Assembly: GCF_016595505.1 (NCBI RefSeq)
Contig: NZ_JAENIL010000006.1
Span: 146,494 to 210,493 of the forward strand
Source of the DNA: Pelagicoccus mobilis
Lineage (GTDB): Bacteria; Verrucomicrobiota; Verrucomicrobiia; Opitutales; Opitutaceae
Length of the DNA stretch: 64,000 nt
Direction of reading: 5' to 3'
Part shown: in pieces, positions 27,944-39,058 of the stretch
How positions within the stretch are numbered: position 1 is the first letter of the stretch
Layout: every line of letters starts with the position of its first letter
Translations under genes and position numbers: made by a program
Notes under the pieces: generated by a model
The model's database searches: none
The model's input: the letters and a program-made list of their open reading frames with translations, nothing else
What the model was told of the DNA's origin: nothing

Positions 27944-28933
27944 ATGCTGGTTCTATCTGCCGATTCCATTAAACAACGCGTTCTTCCCTTTCTCCTAGAA
28001 AGAAACTTCAGCGAAAAGGCAGCCAATATCATTGCCGACGCATTCGTAGAGAACAACCTCGAGGGTGTCGATTCTCACGGCTTAGCTCGTTTTCCGAACT
28101 TCATCAAGGCAACAGACGCTGGACACGTCCTTCCCACCGAAGGGCCGAAGCGAGTGGCAAGCTTCGGAGCTTGGGAGCAATGGGATGGACTGTGCGGAGC
28201 AGGTCCGCTAAATGCTCGAGCTGCCATGGATCGCGCCATCGACCTAGCGAAGGAGTTTGGCATTGGCTGTGTTGCACTCCGGCGAACGAATCATTGGATG
28301 CGCGGGGGAGCCTACGGTAAACAAGCAGCGGATGCTGGATATGCAAGTATTTGCTGAACGAATACATTGCCTAACATGCCGCCATGGGGAAGTAGTTTTC
28401 CACGTATTGGCAACAACCCACTCGTCATAGCGGCTCCCCACAAAGAAGCGCCAATTGTCTTGGACATGGCAATGACGCAATTCTCGTACGGCAAACTCGA
28501 GCAACAGCGTATTCACGGGACACCGCTACCAGTGGACGGCGGCATGGACATCGACGGCAAGCCTACAAAGGACGCGGCAAAAATCCTGGAGTCCGGCAGG
28601 CTTCTGCCAGCGGGATTCTGGAAAGGCTCCGGGCTCGCCTTTGCGCTCGATTTACTCGCAAGCCTCATCGCTTCAGGGAACGCCACGTCGCACATCGCCG
28701 CATTGCCGAGCGAGCAACAGATTTCCCAAGTATTCCTTGTATTCGACATCAACCGCAGTGGCGAAAAAGAACAAATCGCGGAGCGCGTTTTAGAGGCGAT
28801 TGACTGGCTGAAGGGCGACGAGCCTGAGAACGTTCGCTATCCAGGAGAAAGAGCCGCTCTAACGCGCGAGAAACGCCTCAGAGACGGAATCCCCGTTCCA
28901 GAGGAAATCTGGAACGCGCTTGATAAGCTTTGA
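27944..28933 (+). pseudogene. yiaK: 2,3-diketo-L-gulonate reductase-like (Ldh2/malate dehydrogenase family), interrupted by one in-frame TGA
   Basis: One frame of 329 codons is cut by TGA at 28355-28357. Before it come SHGLARFPNFI, GAWEQWDG and TNHWMRGGAYG; after it come TNTLPNMPPWGS, NNPLVIAAP, FSYGKLEQQR, LPVDGG and PAGFWKGSGLAFALD. The order and spacing follow E. coli YiaK/DlgD throughout. In that protein the codon at the TGA encodes Trp within ICWTN; here it reads IC-stop-TN, a single-base change from TGG. The intact enzyme would reduce 2,3-diketo-L-gulonate with NAD(P)H. It may be a recent pseudogene, a sequencing error, or two fragments (27944-28357 and 28367-28933). Other genes here use TGA as a stop, so decoding as Trp is unlikely. 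Confidence 0.88.
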
Positions 28934-28989
28934 GTCACTCATTTCAAGGGTACGAACGATCGAAACGACGGTTATCTTCAAGCCCGATT

Positions 28990-29009
28990 CCCCTATTCGG
29001 GGGATAGAC
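28990..29009 (+). promoter_or_regulatory. G/C-armed palindrome, copy 1 (ahead of esterase gene)
   Basis: CCCCTATTCGGGGG followed by ATAGAC, ending about 83 bp before the esterase start at 29092. It matches the site at 30618 at 13 of 14 positions, with the same ATAGAC extension. Candidate binding site of a NarL-type regulator. Confidence 0.6.
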
Positions 29010-29091
29010 TCAGGAGCAGCTAGAGGCTATTCTGTGGTTTTCACGAAGCTCATTCGCAAAATCCCCCCCCAAAAACCGTTTGCACTCTTAG

Positions 29092-30588
29092 ATGCCCCAT
29101 CGCGTTCTCCGCTCCCTGCTCATGCTATTGGCATGCGGCACAACTTACTCCCAAGCTACTCCAGCTGACGAAATCATCCACAAAGTAGAAGCCAGGGGTT
29201 TCATTAAAAATTGGATCGTAGCGGGCCCTTTCCCGAGCCCGGAAGTCGATGAGCCACTGCCAGATGGAAGCACGCACCTTGGCTTTTACAAAGACTATCT
29301 CGCAAGCCGAGGAGGAGAGGCACACAACACGCTGTCGCTCGAAGCCGACCTCACCTATACGAATGAAAAAGGCAAGGCTGTCACGGTATCCCCGCAGCAT
29401 GTCGTCGTATCCGAAAACGGTATCACCGATCTGGATACTCTCTTCGGTCATCCGGACCACGTGATGGCCTATGCGTTCTGCGAGATCTATTCCGACACTG
29501 AGCAGGAAGCAATGATTTCGCTCGGGTCCGACGACGCCATAAAGGTCTGGCTCAACGGCTCCTTAGTTCACAGCAACTACGTCGCCCGCGGGCTCGGATT
29601 TGGCCAGGATGTATTCAAAGTTTCACTTAAAAAGGGCAAGAACCTCATACTGGTGAAAGTCGTCGACATGGTCAGGGACTGGGGCTTCGCCATCGAAGTA
29701 CTGGACAAGCACGCGGCCGCAGAGGAACAGGAGGCGCTTCGGCAGAAACAAGCGAAAATCGACAGGCTCGTTGGAGAGGAACACCTACTTTGGCCAGATG
29801 GCCTTCCTGGGAATCCTATCGTATACGATGAGTCGGACCTGATCAAATACGGATCCTGGCTCCCCGATGCCCGCCTACAGATCTCCCGAGCGTACAGCAA
29901 CGTATCCACTCCGAGCTACTACCTCTATCGAGCTTCCCGCGAAAACAACACCGGCGTAGGCGTTGTAATACTCCCAGGAGGAGGCTACAACGATGTCTGG
30001 ATCGACAGCGAGGGCCACGAAATCGCTCTTCAATTCCAGGAACAAGGGATTAGCTCAATCGTGCTCAAATACCGAACGAACACGGCCGACCGCACAGGCA
30101 AACGCCCCTTCTCGAAGGAGGTTTACCTCCCCGCAGCCACAGAGGACGTCAAGGAAGCGGTCAGAATCCTTCGCGCCCAAGCCGAAGAGCTAGATCTCGA
30201 TCCCAACAAGATCGGAATCGGCGGCTTCTCTGCAGGCGGACACCTCTCTCTGTCCGTCCTCATCAACCCGGATGAAACAAGCACGGACAGTTACCCCGAT
30301 TTCGCCTACCTCATCTACCCTTGGCTTCAGGATGGCTACCAAGAGGACATCTCCGGCGCGCAAGACCTACCTCCTCTATTCATCGTAAACGGACTGGACG
30401 ACACCTCCACCCCCTCCGAAAAAACGCTAAAATTCTACCAGATTCTCAACGAGAAAAACGTCCCCGCTGAACTGCACATTTATTCGAAAGGCACACATGG
30501 CTTCGGTCTCGGCCGTGACCACTCAGCGAAACAGTGGACCCGCAGTTTCGAGGCTTGGTTGAAAGACATTGGAATGATCCAGAAGTAA
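29092..30588 (+). CDS. Secreted alpha/beta hydrolase (acetyl-xylan-esterase/BD-FAE-like) with an N-terminal beta-sandwich
   Basis: 498 residues. Signal peptide 1-21, then about 190 residues of PA14-like beta-sandwich (IKNWIVAGPFPSPEVDE, SLGSDDAIKVWLNGSLVH, GKNLILVKVVD). A helical linker rich in Gln/Glu/Lys (about 205-225) leads into the hydrolase. Catalytic features: oxyanion sequence ILPGGGY, nucleophile Ser380 in GGFSAGGHL, Asp in NGLDDTSTP and His in KGTHGFG. It belongs to the esterase group that removes acetyl or feruloyl groups from polysaccharides. Positioned before two GH2 genes on the same strand, with a similar palindrome upstream, it probably de-esterifies the glycan they cut. Confidence 0.88.
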   Translation: MPHRVLRSLLMLLACGTTYSQATPADEIIHKVEARGFIKNWIVAGPFPSPEVDEPLPDGSTHLGFYKDYLASRGGEAHNTLSLEADLTYTNEKGKAVTVSPQHVVVSENGITDLDTLFGHPDHVMAYAFCEIYSDTEQEAMISLGSDDAIKVWLNGSLVHSNYVARGLGFGQDVFKVSLKKGKNLILVKVVDMVRDWGFAIEVLDKHAAAEEQEALRQKQAKIDRLVGEEHLLWPDGLPGNPIVYDESDLIKYGSWLPDARLQISRAYSNVSTPSYYLYRASRENNTGVGVVILPGGGYNDVWIDSEGHEIALQFQEQGISSIVLKYRTNTADRTGKRPFSKEVYLPAATEDVKEAVRILRAQAEELDLDPNKIGIGGFSAGGHLSLSVLINPDETSTDSYPDFAYLIYPWLQDGYQEDISGAQDLPPLFIVNGLDDTSTPSEKTLKFYQILNEKNVPAELHIYSKGTHGFGLGRDHSAKQWTRSFEAWLKDIGMIQK

Positions 30589-30617
30589 GCGGGAGCAGTT
30601 AGGCACCTCCCTTCTTT

Positions 30618-33866
<3,249 letters not shown>

Positions 33867-33911
33867 GTGGCGAGGCGCAATTGTCGCCTTTCTCCACAAC
33901 CACTTGAAAAC

Positions 33912-36326
33912 ATGACTTCCACTTCACTCACTCTCTCCCTCGCATCTCTGGCCATCTGCGGTTCCACCTTGGCCCAAGGCTTCGGCGAATCACAAAAAAT
34001 CCACGAATGGAGATTCCATTTAGCCGATTCCACTACAGCGGATACGCCCCCTAGCGACAGCCAGAATTGGCGAGACATCATCGTTCCCCACGACTGGAGT
34101 GTCGAGTATCCAGCCAGCCCCGACAAATCCAGTTGTACCGGTTACCTCCCCGGCGGCATCGGCTGGTACCAAACCGAAATCGATATTCCAAGCGACTCAC
34201 TTGGGGACAAACGCTACTACCTCTATTTCGAAGGCGTCTACAACCGTAGCCAAGTTTTCCTCAACGGAACGCTGCTAGGCGAGCGACCAAACGGATACGT
34301 TTCCTTCCAATACGACATAACCCCTCACCTCGACCCTGGCGGTGAAAACGTCCTCAGCGTTCGAGTTGATCACAGTCTCGATGCCGATTCGCGCTGGTAC
34401 ACCGGATCGGGCATCTACCGTCCAGTTCATCTTGTCACCGCGAATCCAATACACTTCGCCCAGTGGGGCATCAGCTATGAAGCGACCTTAAACGAGTCGG
34501 GCGAAGCAACCCTAACCCTCGAGGCCGAGGTAGAGAACCACCTCCAAGGAGACTCCAAAGAGCTAAGCATTGAACACACCCTCATCGGCCCGGATGGTCA
34601 AAAAGTAGCCGCCACAAGCAATCCAATAAACGTAGATAGTGGCGGCAGAAACACACAGAGCAGTAGTTTCACTCTCTCGAATCCCCAGCTATGGAGCGTC
34701 ACCAGTCCCGCCCTCTACCGTCTGGAGTCACGTCTCACAGAGAACGGCCAACTTCTCGACTCCAGTTCAACCCCCGTCGGCATCCGCTCTCTCGGCTTCG
34801 ATCCCGACCACGGATTTTCGCTCAATGGTGAACCCATGAAGATCAAAGGCGTTTGCCTGCACCACGACGCCGGCGTTCTCGGCTCCGCAGTTCCCAAAAT
34901 CGTCTGGCGCGAGCGCTTGCAGTCGCTCAAGGAAATCGGCGTCAACGGGATCCGCATGAGCCATAACCCACAAGCCACCGACCTCTACGATCTGTGCGAC
35001 GAGCTTGGCTTCCTCGTCATGGACGAGGCCTTCGATGAATGGGAATACCCAAAAAAGAAATGGATCAAAGGCTGGAACAAAGGAAAGCCCGGCTTCCAAG
35101 GCTCCGCTGACTTCTTCGAAGAATGGGGAGAACGCGATCTTGCCGCCATGGTCAAACGCGACCGCAACCACCCTTCCATCATCATGTGGAGCATCGGCAA
35201 CGAAGTCGACTATCCCAACGATCCCTACAGCCACCCCATTCTCGATCAGGAAGGTATCGGCCAGCAGCACGTAGCTGGATACCAAAAGAAACAGCCAAAC
35301 GCGGAGCGCCTGGGTGACATCGCCAAACGCCTCGCCGCCGTCGTCAGAAAACACGATACTTCACGTCCAGTCACGGCCGCCCTCGCCGGGGCCGTGATGT
35401 CCAATCAGACCGAATACCCTGCCGCCTTGAACGTAGTGGGCTACAACTACACCGAATCTCGCTACGAAGTGGACCATAAAAACTACCCTGAACGCGTGCT
35501 CTACGGCAGCGAAACGCGCCACGACCTACCTGCGTGGAAAGCTGTATCGGACAACGATTTCATCTTCGGCCAATTCATCTGGACCGGCTTCGACTACCTC
35601 GGAGAGTCGGGCCGCTGGCCCTCGCGCGGATTCACCACGGGCATGGTCGATCTCGCAAACACAATCAAGCCACGCGGACACTTTCGGCGAGCTCTGTGGT
35701 CCGACAAACCCGTTGCCTATCTCGGCACCTATCCAAAAAGCAAATACATCTCTATGGACGCTGGCCGAAGCTGGGACTACAATCCCGGTCAGACTATCAG
35801 AGCCGTTTGTTACACAAATGGCGACGAGGCAGAACTTCTTCTCAATGGAAAAACGATCGGACCACGCAAGGCCTACGATCCAGAAACTGCCATCATTCAT
35901 TGGGATATACCTTACCAAGAGGGCAAACTCGAAGTCATCGCCTACAAAAACGGAAAGCCGATCGCCCGCGACAGCCTCTCGCCCGACGGAATCCCAACCG
36001 CAATACGAGCCGAACCATCTAAACTGAAGTTGGCTTCCCAATACGACGTCACTCCCATCGAGATCACAATCGTCGACGAACAAGGACAGCTCGTCTACGG
36101 AGCAAACCATGAGATCGCTTGCGAAATAAAGGGTCCCGGCAGATTGCTGGGACTCGAAAACGCATCCCACGACGCCTCAGAAAACCACCGCGACAACAAA
36201 GCTCATACGAAAAACGGCAGACTCGTCGCCTACATTCAGGCCCTTGAATCGGAAGGGACCATTACGGTGAGCTTTTCCAACAGGGACCTCCCCTCCACGG
36301 AACTCACCCTCCAGATCCAACGCTAA
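33912..36326 (+). CDS. Secreted GH2-family glycosidase (beta-galactosidase/glucuronidase-like) with DUF4982-like tail
   Basis: 804 residues from ATG at 33912; a GTG 15 codons earlier (33867) lies before the signal peptide MTSTSLTLSLASLAICGSTLAQ and is less likely. Sugar-binding domain at about 35-190 (VPHDWSVEYPA, PGGIGWYQTEI), barrel at about 300-600. Acid/base Glu431 is in WSIGNEVDYP and nucleophile Glu534 in YGSETRHDLP. After the barrel comes a DUF4982-like domain (SKYISMDAGRSWDYNPGQTI...NGDEAELLLNGK) and an immunoglobulin-like end. This architecture is common in PUL enzymes acting on beta-galactosides or hexuronides of host or algal glycans. Middle gene of the operon with 30729 and 36334. 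Confidence 0.91.
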   Translation: MTSTSLTLSLASLAICGSTLAQGFGESQKIHEWRFHLADSTTADTPPSDSQNWRDIIVPHDWSVEYPASPDKSSCTGYLPGGIGWYQTEIDIPSDSLGDKRYYLYFEGVYNRSQVFLNGTLLGERPNGYVSFQYDITPHLDPGGENVLSVRVDHSLDADSRWYTGSGIYRPVHLVTANPIHFAQWGISYEATLNESGEATLTLEAEVENHLQGDSKELSIEHTLIGPDGQKVAATSNPINVDSGGRNTQSSSFTLSNPQLWSVTSPALYRLESRLTENGQLLDSSSTPVGIRSLGFDPDHGFSLNGEPMKIKGVCLHHDAGVLGSAVPKIVWRERLQSLKEIGVNGIRMSHNPQATDLYDLCDELGFLVMDEAFDEWEYPKKKWIKGWNKGKPGFQGSADFFEEWGERDLAAMVKRDRNHPSIIMWSIGNEVDYPNDPYSHPILDQEGIGQQHVAGYQKKQPNAERLGDIAKRLAAVVRKHDTSRPVTAALAGAVMSNQTEYPAALNVVGYNYTESRYEVDHKNYPERVLYGSETRHDLPAWKAVSDNDFIFGQFIWTGFDYLGESGRWPSRGFTTGMVDLANTIKPRGHFRRALWSDKPVAYLGTYPKSKYISMDAGRSWDYNPGQTIRAVCYTNGDEAELLLNGKTIGPRKAYDPETAIIHWDIPYQEGKLEVIAYKNGKPIARDSLSPDGIPTAIRAEPSKLKLASQYDVTPIEITIVDEQGQLVYGANHEIACEIKGPGRLLGLENASHDASENHRDNKAHTKNGRLVAYIQALESEGTITVSFSNRDLPSTELTLQIQR

Positions 36327-36333
36327 TTCTCCC

Positions 36334-38151
36334 ATGATAAGGACATTCCTTCTCGCCCTCACCCTCAGCAGTTGCCTCGTGGCCAGCGATGACGCCATCC
36401 GCAAAGAGCGTAGCGTCATGATCCCCATGCGGGATGGCGTGCATCTGTCAACGGATCTCTATTTTCCCGCAGAAGCCCGTGAAGAGCTTCCCGTCGTCCT
36501 CATCCGAACCGTCTACGGCAAACAGCACGTTATCGATTGGGACCCCCTCTATCGGGAGCTGGTTCGCCAAGGCTACGCGCTCGCCATTCAAGATATCCGA
36601 GGCCGCTTCGAATCAGAAGGTCAGTACCGTAGGCGCGAAGACGGATACGACACTGTCGAATGGCTAACCACCCGCCCTTGGTCCAACGGCAAACTCGGCA
36701 CCGTTGGATGCTCTTACCAGGGCGAGGCCCAACTCGTGCTCGCCGCGGCCAAACACCCCAACCACATCACCTCCATTCCCCTCGCTCCCGCCTCCGGCTA
36801 CTACAAACCCGGCCGAGCCTGGCAGTCCTTCTCCGGGGGCGTCTTCGAGCTCGCCCAAACCGCCGGCTGGTTCGCTAGCAATGGCAGCAAAGTCTTCTAC
36901 CAACCACCGCCTCACATCGATCGCCAGGAGTGGTTTCAGTCGCCGGACGCCGCTCATTTCGATCCCGCCCCCAAAGTAGACTTCGACCACTACCTGACCT
37001 TCCTCGACACGCTCCCCATCGATACCCTCCTTGATCGAGCCGACACCCCGCCTTCCGACTACAAGCTCTGGGCCACCAGCAACCCAGACGGTCCCTACTT
37101 CCGCAATCTCGACCTCGTGCAAGCTCACGACAACTTCAACATCCCCGCCCTCTTCATCGATTCCTGGTACGACTACGGCCCGGAGGAAACCCTCGAGATA
37201 TTCAAGCTCTTCAGCAAAAACGCCCTCAGTGAGCGAGCCGCCCAAAACCAGTTCATCATCATGGCTCCCAGCACTCACTGCGGCTTCAGCGATGCCACCG
37301 AGAACACCCTCGTCGGCGACCGCCCACTCGGCGACGCCCGTATGCCCATCCAAGACCTACAGATCCGCTGGCTCGACCATTGGTTGAAAGGCGAGGACAA
37401 TGGAGCCACCGACATGCCCAAGGTGCAATACTACCTCATGGGCAAAAACGAATGGAAGAGCAGCCCCACTTGGCCTCCCGCAAACAGCCACCCGCAAAAG
37501 TGGTACCTCGGCAGCGGCGGTCAGGCCAACAGCCGGCTCGGCGACGGTACCCTATCCCGTCAATCGTCATCAAAAAGCGGATACGACAGTTTTGTCTACG
37601 ACCCCAACAATCCCGTACCTTCCCTAGGCGGTCACACCTGCTGCACCGGTAGCGACACCGAAGCCGGCGGCTACGATCAATCGGAAATCGAACTCCGCAA
37701 CGACATCCTAGTCTACACCTCCGCCCCCCTCGAGCAAGGTCTAGAAGTCACTGGTTCCATCGAGCTCGTCCTGCACGTTTCCTCCTCCACAGTCGATACC
37801 GACTTCACCGCCAAGCTCGTTGACGTCTACCCAGACGGTCGGGCCTTCAACATCCAAGAAGGTGCCCTACGAATGCGCTACCGCGACGGCTTCGAGAACC
37901 CAAGCCTCATCGAGCCCGACGAAAGCTACGAAATCCGCATCGACCTAAGGGCCACTAGCAACTACTTCGCCCCCGGCCACCGCATCCGTCTCGAGGTCAC
38001 CAGCTCCAACTTCCCCCGCTGGGAACGCAACCTAAACACCGGCGGCAACAACTACGATGAAACCGTAGGCACCATCGCCTTTAACACCGTCCACCATTCG
38101 ACCACCCAGCCTTCCTACCTCCTGCTCCCAGTTGTAGGCGAAAAGGAATAG
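36334..38151 (+). CDS. CocE/NonD-family hydrolase (X-Pro dipeptidyl-peptidase-like acyl esterase), secreted
   Basis: 605 residues with signal peptide 1-19 (MIRTFLLALTLSSCLVASD). N-terminal alpha/beta-hydrolase core: MRDGVHLSTDLYFP, IQDIRGRFESEGQY, nucleophile Ser127 in VGCSYQGEAQ, Asp in FIDSWYDYG and His in STHCGF. The C-terminal jelly roll (about 340-600) contains LVYTSAPLEQGLEVTGSIEL and GHRIRLEVTSSNFPRWERN, diagnostic of the S15/CocE group. These enzymes hydrolyse esters or amides. With the two GH2 genes only 7 bp and 45 bp apart, an esterase that removes acyl groups from the same glycan is likelier than a peptidase. The stop is 6 bp from the convergent response-regulator stop, and no terminator is visible. 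Confidence 0.9.
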   Translation: MIRTFLLALTLSSCLVASDDAIRKERSVMIPMRDGVHLSTDLYFPAEAREELPVVLIRTVYGKQHVIDWDPLYRELVRQGYALAIQDIRGRFESEGQYRRREDGYDTVEWLTTRPWSNGKLGTVGCSYQGEAQLVLAAAKHPNHITSIPLAPASGYYKPGRAWQSFSGGVFELAQTAGWFASNGSKVFYQPPPHIDRQEWFQSPDAAHFDPAPKVDFDHYLTFLDTLPIDTLLDRADTPPSDYKLWATSNPDGPYFRNLDLVQAHDNFNIPALFIDSWYDYGPEETLEIFKLFSKNALSERAAQNQFIIMAPSTHCGFSDATENTLVGDRPLGDARMPIQDLQIRWLDHWLKGEDNGATDMPKVQYYLMGKNEWKSSPTWPPANSHPQKWYLGSGGQANSRLGDGTLSRQSSSKSGYDSFVYDPNNPVPSLGGHTCCTGSDTEAGGYDQSEIELRNDILVYTSAPLEQGLEVTGSIELVLHVSSSTVDTDFTAKLVDVYPDGRAFNIQEGALRMRYRDGFENPSLIEPDESYEIRIDLRATSNYFAPGHRIRLEVTSSNFPRWERNLNTGGNNYDETVGTIAFNTVHHSTTQPSYLLLPVVGEKE

Positions 38152-38157
38152 ACCGCC

Positions 38158-38778
38158 TCAATCCAGATGCACGATTCCGTGGCGGATGGCGGTTATCGCC
38201 GCCTCGGTCCGATCCCGCACTCCTAGCTTGGAGAACAAAGCCTTAAAGTGGGATTTCACCGTCTCGTCAGAGACGTGCATGCTGCGAGCGATTTCCTTGT
38301 TGCTGCGTCCACGGATCAGACACTCCAAAACCTCTCGCTCTCGCTCGGTCAGCTGTTGACGACGAGACCGCTCCTCTAGCCGCTCCGCCACTTGACGGGG
38401 CAAAATGTCCTCGCCCTTGAATACGCTACGGATTGTTCCTGCGATCTCCTCGACCGGCATATCCTTCAGCAAGTAAGACTTCGCTCCTGACTGGATCGCC
38501 CGGTGGATGTCCTCGTCTAAGTCGTACGTTGACAGAACAATTACTTTGGCTTCCGGGAACTTCCGGCAAATCGACAGGATCGCTTCCGCCCCTCCCATGA
38601 TGTGCATGCGTAAATCCATCAGCACGATGTCCGGCTGCACATCCTCATAGACCTCGATCGCCTCCTCGCCATCAGCCGCTTCCGCGATCACTTCCATCCC
38701 GGGCTGGCTATCGATCAACGCAATGATGCCCATTCGCATCGATGGATGATCGTCGACAACCAAAACTCGAATCGACAT
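38158..38778 (-). CDS. NarL/FixJ-type two-component response regulator
   Basis: 206 residues from ATG at 38778 (GGGGGAG directly before it); an ATG 19 codons upstream (38835) would add a non-homologous tail. Receiver at 1-120 with acidic pair VVDDHPSMRMG, phospho-Asp55 in IVLMDLRM, Thr/Ser in LSTYD and Lys in LLKDMP. LuxR-type helix-turn-helix at 140-200: [22 protein letters not shown] and [12 protein letters not shown]. It is about 70% identical by eye to the regulator at 41134, but the conserved Pro after RM in the receiver (RMPGMGG there) is replaced, giving RMHIMGG. It is convergent with the CocE gene and divergent from the kinase at 39059, with a candidate site between. Confidence 0.93.
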   Translation of the reverse strand: MSIRVLVVDDHPSMRMGIIALIDSQPGMEVIAEAADGEEAIEVYEDVQPDIVLMDLRMHIMGGAEAILSICRKFPEAKVIVLSTYDLDEDIHRAIQSGAKSYLLKDMPVEEIAGTIRSVFKGEDILPRQVAERLEERSRRQQLTEREREVLECLIRGRSNKEIARSMHVSDETVKSHFKALFSKLGVRDRTEAAITAIRHGIVHLD

Positions 38779-38881
38779 CTCCCCCTCTGTTGGCTTCACG
38801 CACGCTCTTACGTTTATGTCTTCGTTACTCTTCATACCTCGGGGGACTACCAGCCTACCATAGAGTCGCTTCGCTGCCTCT

Positions 38882-38896
38882 CACCCATTTGGGGGA
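38882..38896. promoter_or_regulatory. G/C-armed palindrome, copy 3 (between response regulator and kinase genes)
   Basis: CACCCATTTGGGGG then AAATC, matching copy 2 at 11 of 14 positions. It lies 105 bp upstream of the regulator start at 38778 and 163 bp upstream of the kinase start at 39059, which fits autoregulation of the divergent pair. Confidence 0.5.
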
Positions 38897-39058
38897 AATC
38901 AATCGATGCACTCTTTCGCAGCCTTATCACTTGCTACGAACCGCCTTCGCTATTCAATTTCCCCTAGCGCCCCAGCTTTTGGCAGACGGCTGACAACCGA
39001 CCCGACACACCTCCAATTGAATCCTCGACCACTCACTCGCTTCCCATTTTTTTTGGCT

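Noticed and set aside
28355..28357. TGA read as tryptophan (altered genetic code) or as selenocysteine
   Set aside because: Other genes in the window end at TGA, and the homologous residue is Trp rather than Cys/Sec; a nonsense mutation or base error is simpler.
33867..33911. GTG start for the second GH2 gene
   Set aside because: It would put 15 polar residues before the signal peptide; ATG at 33912 fits better.
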